The position numbers were made by a program, and so were the translations under genes. 64,000 bases of DNA from Altericroceibacterium indicum (GTDB lineage Bacteria; Pseudomonadota; Alphaproteobacteria; Sphingomonadales; Sphingomonadaceae): positions 868,001 through 932,000 of the forward strand of contig NZ_WTYQ01000001.1 of NCBI RefSeq assembly GCF_009828105.1. Direction: 5' to 3'. The notes beneath the pieces were generated by a model, which saw only the letters and a list, made by a program, of their open reading frames with translations, was not told the DNA's origin and searched no databases. Below are positions 19,627 to 29,024 of the stretch, piece after piece. Within the stretch, counting starts at the first letter, position 1. Every line of letters starts with the position of its first letter.

Positions 19627-20385
19627 TCAATTGTCGATCGTCTCCATCGCCGCAGCGACAATGCCGACAAAACTATCGGCAGAAAGACTCGCACCGCCTA
19701 CCAATGCGCCACCCACTTCAGGAATGGAAAGCAATTCGCTGGCATTATCAGGCTTTACAGAACCGCCATAAAGAATGCGCACTTCCTGTGCCGCTTCACC
19801 ATAGATTTCCAGCAAGCTGGCGCGAATGGCCGCATGTATAGCGCCAATTTCTTCAACCGTAGGCGTACGCCCAGTTCCTATAGCCCAAACCGGCTCATAA
19901 GCGACAGTAACACGGTCTCCGGCATCAGCACATTCAGGCAAAGACGCGGCAAGCTGCTCGGTCACGACCGACAAAGCCGTACCAGCATCGCGTTGCTGTT
20001 CGGTTTCACCGACACAAACGATGATATTGAGACCCACAGACAGGGCTGCCTGCCCTTTAGCCTTCACATCTTCATTGGTTTCACCATGGTCAGCGCGGCG
20101 CTCACTATGGCCAAGAATAACAAAACCTGCGCCTGCATCCTTAATCATAGCAGCGGAAATGTCGCCTGTATGAGCGCCGCCTTCAGCAGTGTGGCAATCC
20201 TGTGCGCCCACGCCGATCAAATCTGCTTCCTTACGGGTTGCATGCAGCAATGTCGCAGGCGGAGCCAATGCAACTTCAGCTTTGATAAGGCGCTCAGCCG
20301 CGCGATCAATCGCGCGCGCTTCGGACAGCATTGAGCGTGTCCCGTGCATTTTCCAGTTGCCGACAATATAGGGGCGCTTGGCCAT
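19627..20385 (-). CDS. tpiA: Triosephosphate isomerase
   Basis: 252 residues. Interconverts dihydroxyacetone phosphate and glyceraldehyde 3-phosphate. VGNWKMHG holds the catalytic Lys; ILGHSERR holds the His; YEPVWAIGTGRTPT holds the catalytic Glu and phosphate loop; YGGSVKPDNA binds phosphate. Divergent from ppiD with a 216-nt shared upstream region. Confidence 0.98.
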   Translation of the reverse strand: MAKRPYIVGNWKMHGTRSMLSEARAIDRAAERLIKAEVALAPPATLLHATRKEADLIGVGAQDCHTAEGGAHTGDISAAMIKDAGAGFVILGHSERRADHGETNEDVKAKGQAALSVGLNIIVCVGETEQQRDAGTALSVVTEQLAASLPECADAGDRVTVAYEPVWAIGTGRTPTVEEIGAIHAAIRASLLEIYGEAAQEVRILYGGSVKPDNASELLSIPEVGGALVGGASLSADSFVGIVAAAMETIDN

Positions 20386-20601
20386 GGGGTATCCGTGATC
20401 CCTGTATTTCAGAAAAGTGCCAAAGAGGCAGTAAAGTGACAGGTCCGCTAATCCTAAGCGCCAATTTTGTCAAAGTCAGACTCGCTGATCACAAGATTGA
20501 CGCTCTGAACTGTTGCGGGCAAGCCGCAGGCCGGATAAAGCGCCCTTTCCATAAGAGTGTAGTCCGTTCTACGCAGCCCTTTCGGAAGATATATACCCAA
20601 T

Positions 20602-22545
20602 ATGCTTCAGATGTTTCGAAATTTCTTCAAGTCCAAGGTAGGAATTGCCTTTACCCTTGGATTCCTTGCTCTGATTGCCATCGCATTTGCCAGCGCGGAT
20701 GTCTCCAATAGTGGCTCATTCGGAGGTGTTTCCGGCGGAGATCGTGTCGCTGTCGTGGGCGGCAAAAAGATTGGGACTGCAGAATATTCGACAAATATCA
20801 CCAATGCGTTTGATAATTTGCGCCAGCAATATCCGACGCTGACGATGGAGAGCTTTGTCGCTGAAGGTGGCGCGGACCAAGTGCTCGAACAGATGATCCA
20901 GCGCACTGCCGTCGCAGAATATGCCCGGAAATATGGCTTGCGCGCTGGCCAGCGGCTGGTGGACAGCGAAATTGTCCAGAGCGGTAATTTCAACGGACCA
21001 GACGGCTCTTTCGATCAGAACATGTTCCGCGCCGTGCTTCAGCAGCGTGGCCTGACCGAAGCTGCGGTTCGTGATGATATTTCTGCCAGCCTGCTTGGTC
21101 AGCAGCTCACCACGCCAATCAGTTTTGGCGCAGAAATGCCGCTCTCAATTGCCCGGCGTTATGCAGCATTGCAGTCTGAAACCCGCAAGGGAACGATTTC
21201 GATCATCCCCAGCATGGCCTTTGCGCCCAAGGGTGAACCAACAGATAAGCAACTCACTGCCTATTACACCGCTCATAAGGACGATTATATCCGCCCGGAA
21301 CGCCGTGTAATCCGTTACGCAACCTTCGGCGATGATGCGGTTAAAAATCTGCCGGCCCCCACCGAGGCGCAGATTGCAGCACGGTACAAGCGCGACGCCA
21401 ACCAATATGCTGCCTCTGAAAGCCGCAGCTTCACTCAGCTCGTTGCACCGACACAGGCTGCTGCCAAAGCGATTCTCGATGAAGTGAACAGCGGCAAGTC
21501 ACTTGCTGCGGTCGCCAAATCCAAGGGGCTTGCAACCACACAAATCGGCCCGGTTGACCAGTCTGATCTTTCCGTTAACGCTTCACCAGAAGTGGCAAAA
21601 GCAGCCTTTGCAGCCAAACAAGGCGGGCTTACCGCTCCCGCTCGTGGCGGTCTTGGCTGGTATCTGTTGCGCGTTGACAAAGTCACCAACACACCGGCAC
21701 GCAGCCTCGATCAGGTCCGCAGTTCCATTAGCGAAACGCTGGCAAAGGAACAGAAGCGTGAAGCACTGCTCGATCGCAGCAGCAAGATTGAAGATGAACT
21801 CGATAGCGGCGCCAGCCTTGCTGATCTTGCAAAAGAGCTCGGCCTCAAGCTTCAGACAACAGAACCTCTGACAGCGGACGGCAATGTCTATGGCAAGCAG
21901 GGCCAGAAGGCACCTGAAGTTCTCAACCGCGCGCTGAGCACTGCTTTCCAGATGGAGCAAGGCAAGCCGCAACTCGCTGAAGTCGACCCTGGCAAGACCT
22001 TCCTGCTGTTCGAAGCTGCAGAAATAACGCCATCTGCTGCCGCCCCCCTCAAGGATATTCGCGCGCAAGCTATCGCTGCATGGCGTCGTCACGAAGGCTC
22101 CCTGAAGGCCAAGGAAGCATCTCAGCGCGTTATGAAGCGCATTGCGGAGGGTAAAAGCGTCAAGGAAGCTCTGGCGGCTGAAAAAGTAACCCTGCCCCCA
22201 TCGGATGCTGTTGATATGTCGCGTGAACAGATCGCTCGTGGCGGCCAGGTACCACCAGTCCTCGCATTGTTCTTCAGCATGGCAGAAGGCACCACCAAGC
22301 GCCTTGAAGCACCGCAGGAAAATGGTTGGTTTGTTGCCAAGCTGGACAAAATCACTCCCGGCAAGCTGGCAGACAACGACCCGCTGATAGGTCAGGCGCG
22401 CAAAGCCCTTGGCCCGGTTGTGGGTGACGAATACCTCGAACAATTCGTCAAAGCAGTTGAAAAGCAGATCGGCACCACCCGCAATCCTGCTGCCATCAAG
22501 GCAGTGAAGGACCAGCTCACTGGTGCGAATAATCGTTTTAATTGA
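20602..22545 (+). CDS. ppiD: Peptidylprolyl isomerase, PpiD-like periplasmic foldase
   Basis: 647 residues. One N-terminal TM anchor (about residues 12-32), a SurA-N-like chaperone region (about 50-190), a parvulin-type PPIase region (about 230-370, containing SFTQLVAPTQAAAKAILDEV and GGLGWYLLRVDKV) and a long second parvulin-like C-terminal region. Faces the periplasm at the Sec translocon and assists folding of exported proteins. ATG at 20602 preceded by GGAAG. Its stop is 30 nt before trpE, so it may lead the trp operon. Confidence 0.92.
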   Translation: MLQMFRNFFKSKVGIAFTLGFLALIAIAFASADVSNSGSFGGVSGGDRVAVVGGKKIGTAEYSTNITNAFDNLRQQYPTLTMESFVAEGGADQVLEQMIQRTAVAEYARKYGLRAGQRLVDSEIVQSGNFNGPDGSFDQNMFRAVLQQRGLTEAAVRDDISASLLGQQLTTPISFGAEMPLSIARRYAALQSETRKGTISIIPSMAFAPKGEPTDKQLTAYYTAHKDDYIRPERRVIRYATFGDDAVKNLPAPTEAQIAARYKRDANQYAASESRSFTQLVAPTQAAAKAILDEVNSGKSLAAVAKSKGLATTQIGPVDQSDLSVNASPEVAKAAFAAKQGGLTAPARGGLGWYLLRVDKVTNTPARSLDQVRSSISETLAKEQKREALLDRSSKIEDELDSGASLADLAKELGLKLQTTEPLTADGNVYGKQGQKAPEVLNRALSTAFQMEQGKPQLAEVDPGKTFLLFEAAEITPSAAAPLKDIRAQAIAAWRRHEGSLKAKEASQRVMKRIAEGKSVKEALAAEKVTLPPSDAVDMSREQIARGGQVPPVLALFFSMAEGTTKRLEAPQENGWFVAKLDKITPGKLADNDPLIGQARKALGPVVGDEYLEQFVKAVEKQIGTTRNPAAIKAVKDQLTGANNRFN

Positions 22546-22575
22546 GGATGATAACGGGCCGCACACGCCCGAGAT

Positions 22576-24090
22576 ATGATAATGACAGAACTGGAAAACG
22601 CTGCCTCCGCCCGTGACCTTCTCGCTCAGGGCAAGCCCGCTCTTGTCTGGCGCAAGGTCGTTGCGGATATGGAGACCCCGATCGGGGCGGCCCTCAAGCT
22701 CATCGAGCCGGGTCGCGGCGATTTCCTGCTGGAATCAGTGGAAGGCGGCGATCAGCGGGGGCGCTACAGCCTGCTCGGCATCGCCCCCGATCTCGTTTTT
22801 CGTGCCACCGGCCAGACTTGCGAAGTCAATCGCCGCTGGACTTACGATCATGCAGATTTTGAAGCTCTACCGGGCGATAGCCTATCTGAATTGCGCGCAT
22901 TGGCGCAAAGCTGCCAGATAGACGTGCCTGACGCTTTGCCTCCGGCACTTGCCTGCCTGGTGGGTTATTTCGGTTACGAAACCATCGGCCTGGTGGAAAA
23001 ATTGCCGCGTGCACCGCAGAGCGATCTGGATGTACCTGATATGCTCTTCGTTCGCCCAACCATCCTGTTGGTGATGGACGGCTTATCGGATGAATTGTTC
23101 TGCATCGCCCCTTTGTGGAGCGGTAGCGAATCTGCCGATGCAGCCCTTGCGCGTGCGGAAGAGCGGGTCGATGCCACACTGGCCCGGCTGTCCGGCCCGG
23201 TTCCGGCCCTGCCGCAAAGCACTGATCTGCCGGAGATGGAACTCACCTCCCGCGTCACGCCCGAGCGATATGCCAGCATGGTGGACCGCGCGAAGGATTA
23301 TATCACCGCAGGGGACATTTTTCAGGTAGTGCTCTCGCAGCGCTTCACATGCCCCTTCCCTCTCCCGCCCATTGCACTTTACCGCGCATTGCGCCGGGTT
23401 AACCCTTCACCCTTCCTCTATTTCCTTGACCTGCCAGACTTTGCTGCCGTGGGCTCCAGCCCGGAAATTCTCGTCCGCGTGCGTGATGGGGAAGTCACCA
23501 TCCGGCCCATAGCGGGCACACGTCCACGCGGCAAAACAGCGGAAGAAGATTTCGCTAATGAGGGAAGCCTTCTGGTCGACCCCAAGGAACGTGCTGAACA
23601 TCTGATGTTGCTGGATCTTGGCCGCAATGATGTGGGCCGCGTGTCGTCAGCAGGAAGCGTCAAAGTTACTGCGAGCTTCACAATAGAGCGTTACAGTCAT
23701 GTTATGCACATTGTCAGCAATGTGGTCGGCAGGCTTGACCCGGCATATGACGCCATTGATGCGGTATTCGCCGGATTTCCTGCTGGTACAGTGTCAGGCT
23801 CTCCTAAAATCCGCGCTTGCGAGATCATTGCCGAACTGGAACCTGAAACACGCGGCCCCTATGCTGGCGGCGTTGGCTATTTCTCACCCGACGGGTCCGT
23901 CGATAGCTGCATCGTCTTGCGCACTGCAGTGGTGAAGGATGGTGTGATGCATGTTCAGGCAGGAGCTGGCATTGTGGCCGATAGCAACGCCGAATATGAA
24001 CAGCGCGAATGTCAGCACAAGGCTGGCGCGTTGATTGCAGCGGCCCGTGAAGCCGCCCGGGTGGCAAGTGAGCCGAGTTTCGGCCAATGA
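22576..24090 (+). CDS. trpE: Anthranilate synthase component I
   Basis: 504 residues. Converts chorismate to anthranilate with ammonia from TrpG. The N-terminal domain has [18 protein letters not shown] with the tryptophan-feedback LLES motif. The chorismate-binding domain has [37 protein letters not shown] and [10 protein letters not shown]. Start at 22576 or 22582 (M-I-M). No leader peptide or attenuator fits in the 30 nt before it, so feedback inhibition or a distal promoter probably does the regulating. Confidence 0.98.
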   Translation: MIMTELENAASARDLLAQGKPALVWRKVVADMETPIGAALKLIEPGRGDFLLESVEGGDQRGRYSLLGIAPDLVFRATGQTCEVNRRWTYDHADFEALPGDSLSELRALAQSCQIDVPDALPPALACLVGYFGYETIGLVEKLPRAPQSDLDVPDMLFVRPTILLVMDGLSDELFCIAPLWSGSESADAALARAEERVDATLARLSGPVPALPQSTDLPEMELTSRVTPERYASMVDRAKDYITAGDIFQVVLSQRFTCPFPLPPIALYRALRRVNPSPFLYFLDLPDFAAVGSSPEILVRVRDGEVTIRPIAGTRPRGKTAEEDFANEGSLLVDPKERAEHLMLLDLGRNDVGRVSSAGSVKVTASFTIERYSHVMHIVSNVVGRLDPAYDAIDAVFAGFPAGTVSGSPKIRACEIIAELEPETRGPYAGGVGYFSPDGSVDSCIVLRTAVVKDGVMHVQAGAGIVADSNAEYEQRECQHKAGALIAAAREAARVASEPSFGQ

Positions 24091-24151
24091 TACGCCAAAA
24101 CCCAGCTCGCAACCCCTTGATTGCCGCTCCAGAACGGACAAATGCTCAGCC

Positions 24152-24751
24152 ATGATCCTCGTCATCGACAATTACGACAGCTTCACATGGAACCTCGTCC
24201 ATTATCTGATGGAATTGGGCGCAGAAGTTAAAGTCGTTCGCAACGACGCTATCACCGCTGGTGAGGCCATTGCCAGTGATGCAGAAGGGTTCCTTATTTC
24301 GCCCGGCCCCTGCACCCCAACCGAAGCTGGCATCAGCCTCGATCTGGTGGCTGCCTGCGCTGCTGCAAAGCGCCCACTTCTGGGCGTGTGCCTTGGCCAT
24401 CAGGCTATTGGCCAATATTTCGGCGGAACGGTGAAACAGGGGGGCTTGATGCATGGCAAGACATCCCCTGTCACGCATGATGGAAGTGGGCTTTTCAAAG
24501 GTCTGCCTTCTCCATTCACTGCCACGCGCTATCATTCACTGATTGTGGAGGATATTCCCGACACTCTTATTGTGAATGGCACCAGTGAAACGCCAGGCCT
24601 TGATGGCACATGCGCCATGGGTTTCCGCCACCAATCGCTGCCTATTCATGGTGTGCAATTCCATCCGGAAAGCATAGCTACTGAACACGGCCATGATCTG
24701 CTTCGCAATTTTCTTGATATTTGCGCCGACCAAAAGAGCGTTGCAGTATGA
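24152..24751 (+). CDS. trpG: Anthranilate synthase component II (glutamine amidotransferase)
   Basis: 199 residues. Starts [18 protein letters not shown] at 24152; the frame is open upstream into trpE but lacks homology. Class I amidotransferase triad: Cys in [11 protein letters not shown], His-Glu in [12 protein letters not shown]; oxyanion region [12 protein letters not shown]. Feeds ammonia to TrpE. 61 nt after trpE, and overlaps trpD by 4 nt (ATGA), so translation is coupled. Confidence 0.97.
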   Translation: MILVIDNYDSFTWNLVHYLMELGAEVKVVRNDAITAGEAIASDAEGFLISPGPCTPTEAGISLDLVAACAAAKRPLLGVCLGHQAIGQYFGGTVKQGGLMHGKTSPVTHDGSGLFKGLPSPFTATRYHSLIVEDIPDTLIVNGTSETPGLDGTCAMGFRHQSLPIHGVQFHPESIATEHGHDLLRNFLDICADQKSVAV

Positions 24752-25740
24752 GCCTTCCCTCGGTCGAAACACCACTGGATGAAGCAAGTGCGCAAAAGGC
24801 TTTTGGCGCAATCCTTGATGGTGAAACATCATCGGATGAAGACGTTGCTGCCTTCCTGATTGCGCTCTCCGAACGCGGCGAAACGGCCAGCGAAATCGCC
24901 GGAGCTGCCCGCGCCATGCGTGAACGGATGATCCCTGTTGCAGCGCCCGATAACGCCATCGACGTTTGCGGCACTGGCGGCGACGGGCATCACACGCTGA
25001 ACGTCTCCACGGCTGTATCCCTCGTTGTGGCGGCTTGCGGCGTCCCGGTGGCCAAGCATGGCAACCGCGCTGCAAGTTCCAAAGCGGGCGCTGCCGATAC
25101 GCTCGAAGCACTAGGGCTCGACCTCGACAGAGCTGCAGAAACCGCTCATGAGACATTGGAAGATATCGGAATTTGTTTCCTCTTTGCAGGCAAGCATCAT
25201 CCATCCATGGGCCGGATTATGCCTATCCGCAAATCGATTGGCAGGCGGACGATCTTCAATCTGATGGGGCCATTGGCAAACCCTGCTAAGGTCAAACGCC
25301 AGCTTATCGGCATTGCTCGTCCCGCCTATGTGCCGATCTATGCCGAAGCGCTCCGTCGCCTCGGGACAGATCACGCGCTGGTCGTTTCAGGTGATGAAGG
25401 CCTCGATGAATTGAGCCTCGCTGGTGGGAATGAATTGGCCGAAGCACGCCTTGGCCAAGTCTCCATGAAGCGCGTTTCACCTCAAGATGCGGGCCTCTCC
25501 AACCATCCGATTAACGCCATTCGTGGCGGTGATCCGGCATTTAACGCCGATGCCTTGCGCAAGCTTTTGCTGGGTGAACCCGGTGCCTATCGAGATGCCG
25601 TTCTCTTTAACGCTGCTGGCGCATTGATCGTCGCAGGCGAAGTGAAAGATTGGCATGAAGGGGTCGAAGAAGCCGCTGAAGCCATCGACAAGGGCCTCGC
25701 CAAATCATTGCTGGAATGCTGGATCGACGCAGTCAAATGA
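24748..25740 (+). CDS. trpD: Anthranilate phosphoribosyltransferase
   Basis: 330 residues. Transfers phosphoribose from PRPP to anthranilate. PRPP-binding [57 protein letters not shown] and GPLANPA are all present. Start at 24748 overlaps the trpG stop and the stop overlaps trpC, both by ATGA. Confidence 0.98.
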   Translation: MSLPSVETPLDEASAQKAFGAILDGETSSDEDVAAFLIALSERGETASEIAGAARAMRERMIPVAAPDNAIDVCGTGGDGHHTLNVSTAVSLVVAACGVPVAKHGNRAASSKAGAADTLEALGLDLDRAAETAHETLEDIGICFLFAGKHHPSMGRIMPIRKSIGRRTIFNLMGPLANPAKVKRQLIGIARPAYVPIYAEALRRLGTDHALVVSGDEGLDELSLAGGNELAEARLGQVSMKRVSPQDAGLSNHPINAIRGGDPAFNADALRKLLLGEPGAYRDAVLFNAAGALIVAGEVKDWHEGVEEAAEAIDKGLAKSLLECWIDAVK

Positions 25741-26531
25741 CCATGACCAATAAACTCATCGAAATTTGTGACACCAAGCGCGTCGAAGTGGCCGACCGAA
25801 AGGCCTTGGCAACGCTGGACGATCTTGATCGGCGCGCTGCACAGGCTTCGGCACCGCGTGGGTTTCGGAAAGCTCTGGAAGAGAAATCCCGCAATGGTTT
25901 TGGATTGATTGCAGAAATCAAAAAAGCCAGCCCCTCCAAGGGTTTGATCCGCGAAGATTTCCGCCCTGCGGAACATGCCAAGGCTTATGAAGATGGCGGT
26001 GCAGCCTGTCTCTCCGTCCTGACCGATGCACCGTATTTTCAAGGCCATGAAGACTATCTGATGGATGCAAGGGCAGCCTGCACACTGCCCGCACTGCGCA
26101 AGGATTTCATCGTTGACCCTTGGCAGGTTGCCGAAGCCCGTGCCATCGGGGCCGATGCCATCCTGATTATCGTAGCAGCGCTTGAAGATGCACAAATGGC
26201 AGAAATCGAAGCCACCGCTATGGAACGCGGCATGGATGTTCTGGTGGAAGTGCATGACGAAGCCGAGATGGAACGTGCGGCGGCGCTCAAGTCCCGATTG
26301 ATCGGCGTGAACAACCGTGATCTACGCCGCTTCGTCACAGATCTTGCCATCACCGAACGCCTTGCTCCTCTGGCACCTGAAGGTTCACTTCTGGTGGGTG
26401 AAAGCGGGATCAACACACATGCCGACATTGAGCGCCTCAGTCAGCATGGCGTGCGCTGTTTTCTCGTTGGAGAAAGCCTGATGCGCCAGCATGATGTCGC
26501 CGCAGCCACGCGCGAATTGCTTGGGAGATGA
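25737..26531 (+). CDS. trpC: Indole-3-glycerol phosphate synthase
   Basis: 264-residue TIM barrel that cyclises CdRP to indole-3-glycerol phosphate. Conserved [11 protein letters not shown] with the catalytic Lys, [22 protein letters not shown]-like strand, [12 protein letters not shown] with the catalytic Glu, GVNNRDL and GESGI. TrpF is not fused and is not in this window. Four-nt overlaps with trpD and moaC. Confidence 0.97.
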   Translation: MTMTNKLIEICDTKRVEVADRKALATLDDLDRRAAQASAPRGFRKALEEKSRNGFGLIAEIKKASPSKGLIREDFRPAEHAKAYEDGGAACLSVLTDAPYFQGHEDYLMDARAACTLPALRKDFIVDPWQVAEARAIGADAILIIVAALEDAQMAEIEATAMERGMDVLVEVHDEAEMERAAALKSRLIGVNNRDLRRFVTDLAITERLAPLAPEGSLLVGESGINTHADIERLSQHGVRCFLVGESLMRQHDVAAATRELLGR

Positions 26532-27001
26532 GCAAGCTTTCGCATCTCGATGATAATGGCCATGCGAATATGGTCGATATTGGGGGCAAAACTGCCACTG
26601 TTCGCACAGCAACTGCGACAGGGTGCATTCGTATGTCGCCCGAAGCCCTGGCTGCCATCCGCGATGGAGATGCCCCCAAAGGCGACGTTCTCGCGGTCGC
26701 GCGTGTCGCCGCAATCATGGCCGCCAAGAAAACCGGTGAGCTAATACCGCTATGCCATCCTTTGGCACTGGACGCCGTCACCGTGGATTTCACCTTCCTT
26801 GAAGATGGTGTGAGGGCCACTTCAAAAGTGTCCCTCACAGGCAAAACTGGCGTAGAGATGGAAGCAATTACAGCTACTTCCATTGCGCTTCTAACAATCT
26901 ATGACATGGTTAAAGCCTTGGACAAGCACATGGTGATTGAGCAGGTGTTTTGTCAGCAAAAGTCAGGCGGAAAATCGGGCGACTGGCACTTTTCCGGATG
27001 A
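26528..27001 (+). CDS. moaC: Cyclic pyranopterin monophosphate synthase (MoaC)
   Basis: 157 residues. Second step of molybdenum cofactor synthesis, after Moa[26 protein letters not shown]-like [15 protein letters not shown] and [23 protein letters not shown] are diagnostic. Translationally coupled by 4-nt overlaps to trpC upstream and moeA downstream, an arrangement common in alphaproteobacteria although the pathways are unrelated. Confidence 0.97.
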   Translation: MSKLSHLDDNGHANMVDIGGKTATVRTATATGCIRMSPEALAAIRDGDAPKGDVLAVARVAAIMAAKKTGELIPLCHPLALDAVTVDFTFLEDGVRATSKVSLTGKTGVEMEAITATSIALLTIYDMVKALDKHMVIEQVFCQQKSGGKSGDWHFSG

Positions 27002-28206
27002 ATTTGCCAGCTCCTCTTCCCCTGACAGAAGCGCAGGCGAAGCTTCTTGCGCTCGCAGACAGGCTGCCAGTGGTGGAACTGCCCATCGCTGAGACACTGG
27101 GGCGCTACCTCGCGCGTCCACTCATCTCTCAGCGCACCCAACCACCGTCAGACCTTTCTGCGATGGATGGTTACGCCATGCGAAGCGGCGATACATCGGG
27201 ACCATGGAAAATCGTTGGGGAAAGCGCGGCAGGTCATCCGTTCAGTGGAGAAATCGCCAATGGAGAGGCAGTGCGCATTTCAACCGGTGCGCTGCTACCA
27301 GCAAAAGCAGGCGCGATCTTGTTGCAGGAAGAAGCTGCAAGAGAGGGTCAGGCACTCTCAACGGCCGCCGGTGGTTTAGCCACGGCACGCCACATTCGCC
27401 GCGCTGGGTTTGATTTTCAAGAAGGCGATGCACTCCTGCCACGCGGCGCCCTGATGGGGGCGCCACAAATAGCACTGGCTCTATCGGCTGGGCACATGAA
27501 ATTTGCCGTCCACCAGCGTCCCCGGGTAACGATCATTGATACGGGTGATGAACTGGCCGCAGATGCCGGCAATTGCGCCCCACACCAAATCCCTGCCAGC
27601 AATGGCGCGATGATCGCTGCAATGATTAGCCAGATTGCGGACAACATACGCCATATTGGCCCAGTCCCCGACGATCTTGAAAAGCTTGCTACGGCGTTGA
27701 ACCATGCCGAGGATGCCGATATCATCGTCACCAGCGGCGGCGCTTCGGTCGGTGACCATGACCTTCTGCAACCGGCGCTCGAAAAGGCTGGCTTTAAACT
27801 CTCTTTCTGGCGGGTTGCGATGAAACCCGGCAAACCGCTCATGATTGCACGCAAAGGCAAGCAGATCCTGCTCGGATTACCCGGTAATCCCGTATCGAGT
27901 TATGTTACGGCCTATTTCTTCCTCCTGCCGCTGCTTCGTGCAATGGCAGGTGCCACCAGCCCCCTTCCCCAATCGCAAATAATGCGACTTGCGCGGAATA
28001 TCCCAGCGGGTGGCAAGCGGCTCGAATTTCTCCGCGGCCGCTATGTTGGAGACGGTGTGGAGCCCGTTGATGCCATGCAGGATAGCAGCGGGCTGATGGC
28101 ACTCAGCCAATCTAACGCCCTGATTGAACGCCCAGCCTTGGCGAAAAAGGCTGAAATCGGCGAAATGGTAGCCGTATTCCCACTCAATAGCGCTGGGATG
28201 GCTTGA
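26998..28206 (+). CDS. moeA: Molybdopterin molybdenumtransferase MoeA
   Basis: 402 residues. Inserts molybdate into adenylylated molybdopterin. SAMDGYAMR near residues 55-63, [19 protein letters not shown], the MoCF-binding region [17 protein letters not shown] and [21 protein letters not shown] are the family signatures. Start at 26998 overlaps the moaC stop (ATGA). The -35 of the lexA promoter overlaps its stop codon. Confidence 0.97.
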   Translation: MNLPAPLPLTEAQAKLLALADRLPVVELPIAETLGRYLARPLISQRTQPPSDLSAMDGYAMRSGDTSGPWKIVGESAAGHPFSGEIANGEAVRISTGALLPAKAGAILLQEEAAREGQALSTAAGGLATARHIRRAGFDFQEGDALLPRGALMGAPQIALALSAGHMKFAVHQRPRVTIIDTGDELAADAGNCAPHQIPASNGAMIAAMISQIADNIRHIGPVPDDLEKLATALNHAEDADIIVTSGGASVGDHDLLQPALEKAGFKLSFWRVAMKPGKPLMIARKGKQILLGLPGNPVSSYVTAYFFLLPLLRAMAGATSPLPQSQIMRLARNIPAGGKRLEFLRGRYVGDGVEPVDAMQDSSGLMALSQSNALIERPALAKKAEIGEMVAVFPLNSAGMA

Positions 28207-28245
28207 CCACCCTTTAAAAGTTTCCTAATTGTTCTTCATTCGTTC
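28203..28245 (+). promoter_or_regulatory. lexA promoter with SOS box
   Basis: TTGACC (28203-28208), 17 nt, then TAATTG (28226-28231) forms a promoter overlapping the moeA stop. An alphaproteobacterial SOS box GTTC-TTCATTC-GTTC (28231-28245) starts at the last base of the -10, placing bound LexA over the start point. This indicates LexA autorepression and independence of lexA from the trp-moa-moe transcript during DNA damage. Confidence 0.85.
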
Positions 28246-28286
28246 ACGCGTTGGAACATCAAGAACGCCATGAGGAGACAGTCAAA

Positions 28287-28973
28287 ATGCTGACCGCAAA
28301 GCAACACGAATTGCTTCTTTTCATTCAGCGTAAACTTGAAGAAACCGGTATTTCTCCATCATTTGAAGAAATGAAGGAAGCTTTGGAGCTGAAATCGAAG
28401 TCGGGTGTTCATCGCCTGATTTCAGCTCTGGAAGAACGCGGCTTTATCCGCCGCCTTCCCAATCGGGCAAGAGCGCTTGAGGTGCTCAAATCGGTTGATG
28501 AAACCACCGCTGGCAAAACTGCAAAACAAAACAGTTCTGCCACTATGGCAAAAACAGCCGCGAATGATCGGCAGTCTACACCAGCCAATGATGTTATCGA
28601 ACTTCCACTGCATGGCCGCATCGCTGCTGGTATGCCTATAGAAGCGATGGAAGACAGTCAGATCTTGCCTGTTCCTGCTGCACTCTTGGGCAGTGGAGAT
28701 CATTATGCGCTTGAAGTATCAGGCGATTCCATGATTGATGCTGGCATCCTTGATGGCGATTTCGCGCTTATCAAGCGCACCGATACGGCGCGTGACGGTG
28801 AAATTATTGTCGCTCTTGTGCGCAACGAAGAAGCAACCTTGAAATATCTTCGCCGAGAAGGCGGCAAGGTGCATCTCGACCCGGCAAATGCTGCTTATGA
28901 AGCTCAGACATATGCATCTGATGAGGTGTGTATTCAGGGTAAGCTAGCAGGGCTATTGCGCCGCTATCATTGA
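28287..28973 (+). CDS. lexA: LexA repressor
   Basis: 228 residues. N-terminal winged HTH begins [21 protein letters not shown]; the linker (about 68-100) is Ala/Lys/Thr-rich and longer than in E. coli LexA. Self-cleavage site Ala114-Gly115 (GRIAAGMP), catalytic Ser148 (GDSMIDAG) and Lys186 (ATLKYLRR) are intact. Start at 28287 has GAGGAGA upstream. It represses SOS genes and itself through the box just upstream. Confidence 0.97.
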   Translation: MLTAKQHELLLFIQRKLEETGISPSFEEMKEALELKSKSGVHRLISALEERGFIRRLPNRARALEVLKSVDETTAGKTAKQNSSATMAKTAANDRQSTPANDVIELPLHGRIAAGMPIEAMEDSQILPVPAALLGSGDHYALEVSGDSMIDAGILDGDFALIKRTDTARDGEIIVALVRNEEATLKYLRREGGKVHLDPANAAYEAQTYASDEVCIQGKLAGLLRRYH

Positions 28974-28978
28974 TAATT

Positions 28979-29022
28979 TGCACTTACTGCCGGTGTAAAT
29001 TTCACCCGGTTCGAAGAGTGCA
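28979..29022. terminator. Possible shared terminator between lexA and comEC
   Basis: The 51-nt gap between convergent genes contains TGCACT/AGTGCA outer arms and an inner CCGGTG/CACCCGG pairing with a bulge. No strong T-run, so the call is tentative. Confidence 0.35.
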
Positions 29023-29024
29023 GA

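Noticed and set aside
22546-22575. trp attenuator before trpE
   Set aside because: Only 30 nt separate ppiD and trpE; there is no room for a leader peptide with Trp codons.
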